31,118 nt of DNA, taken from UBA3210 sp048359995 (GTDB lineage Bacteria > Bacillota_I > Bacilli_A > RFN20 > CAG-449). Both the position numbers and the translations under genes were made by a program. Position 1 is the first letter of the stretch. Every line of letters starts with the position of its first letter. The DNA lies in the NCBI GenBank assembly GCA_048359995.1, contig DBGCPK010000009.1, positions 1-31,118 of the forward strand, given 5' to 3'. Below, one piece after another: positions 30,969-31,118 of this stretch. The notes beneath the pieces are model-generated. The model saw nothing but the letters and a program-made list of their open reading frames with translations. It was not told the DNA's origin and ran no database searches.

Positions 30969-31118
30969 ATGGGATCAAGTGTTGCAAAAGGACTCTTTTA
31001 TCTTATCATTTGGTTCTTCTTTCAATTTCTTCCGTTTTTTCTTTGCTTTACTTTTTTATTTCACTTCTCTTTGTTGCTTTTTCGTTTTAGATTAACAATG
31101 TTTTTCCATACAATCTTT
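30969..31118 (+). CDS. 5' end of a gene for a hydrophobic membrane protein, cut by the window edge
   Basis: The frame opens MGSSVAKGLFYLIIWFFFQ and continues with about 50 very hydrophobic, Phe- and Leu-rich residues to the end of the window with no stop. AAGGAAG (30953-30959) lies 9 bases before the ATG. At least one, perhaps two, TM helices. Function unknown. The motif GTGTTGCAA occurs just before the leader ORF (30934-30942) and again at 30979-30987, the same core as the palindromes of the duplicated promoter elements. Confidence 0.5.
   Translation, partial: MGSSVAKGLFYLIIWFFFQFLPFFLCFTFLFHFSLLLFRFRLTMFFHTIF

Overview
The window looks like a chromosomal segment of a low-GC Gram-positive bacterium of the class Bacilli. 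The evidence is an EzrA homologue, HrcA-type CIRCE operators at groES-groEL, TTGACA/TATAAT promoters with strong Shine-Dalgarno sites, and an rpsD-ezrA-nifS-nrnA neighbourhood that echoes the Bacillus subtilis rpsD/ezrA/nifZ region. TGA is used as a stop, so this is not the Mycoplasma code. The core codons (many GAT, CGA, TTC and GAA) would suit an uncultured gut member related to Erysipelotrichales, RF39 or Acholeplasmatales, but that placement is inference.

Layout. Positions 1-700 are AT-rich accessory DNA with a frameshifted partial gene and a small orphan gene. A tRNA-His follows at 868-944. From about 1,100 to 24,950 lies dense, intact housekeeping DNA. On the plus strand are an RNase J homologue with a damaged active site, typA, a guanylate-kinase-like protein, rpsD with a structured leader, and a TetR regulator. 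On the minus strand are a FAD oxidoreductase/M3 lipoprotein peptidase pair, a long chain of closely packed genes (DUF3810 peptidase, ezrA, cysteine desulfurase, nrnA, SDR, ABC-F, a small membrane protein, hflX), a GH13 neopullulanase-type amylase, a padR-DUF1700-DUF4097 envelope operon, and groES-groEL under two CIRCE boxes.

From about 25,100 to the end the composition shifts to AT-rich accessory DNA: a GNAT acetyltransferase with a small Sel1 protein, an XRE membrane regulator with a frameshifted zinc ribbon, a broken small gene, a 538-residue Sel1-repeat protein, a small winged-helix protein, an alpha/beta hydrolase, and a hydrophobic gene that runs off the edge.

The most unusual part is 27,160-30,900. 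Two transcription units, wHTH-Sel1 and the hydrolase, start with a duplicated 111-112 bp element made of a TTGCG(C/T)-N17-TATAAT promoter, a GTTGCAA-type palindrome at the start of transcription and an upstream terminator-like hairpin. In each unit the wHTH or hydrolase stop codon lies inside the same AT-rich inverted repeat. The units are followed by TGCACACCC motifs, four in phase at 20-21 bp in one place and one in the other, within a perfect 31-bp direct repeat 2,510 bp apart. This looks like a modular cassette-like arrangement, possibly controlled by the small winged-helix protein. No integrase, transposase or replication gene is visible in the window.
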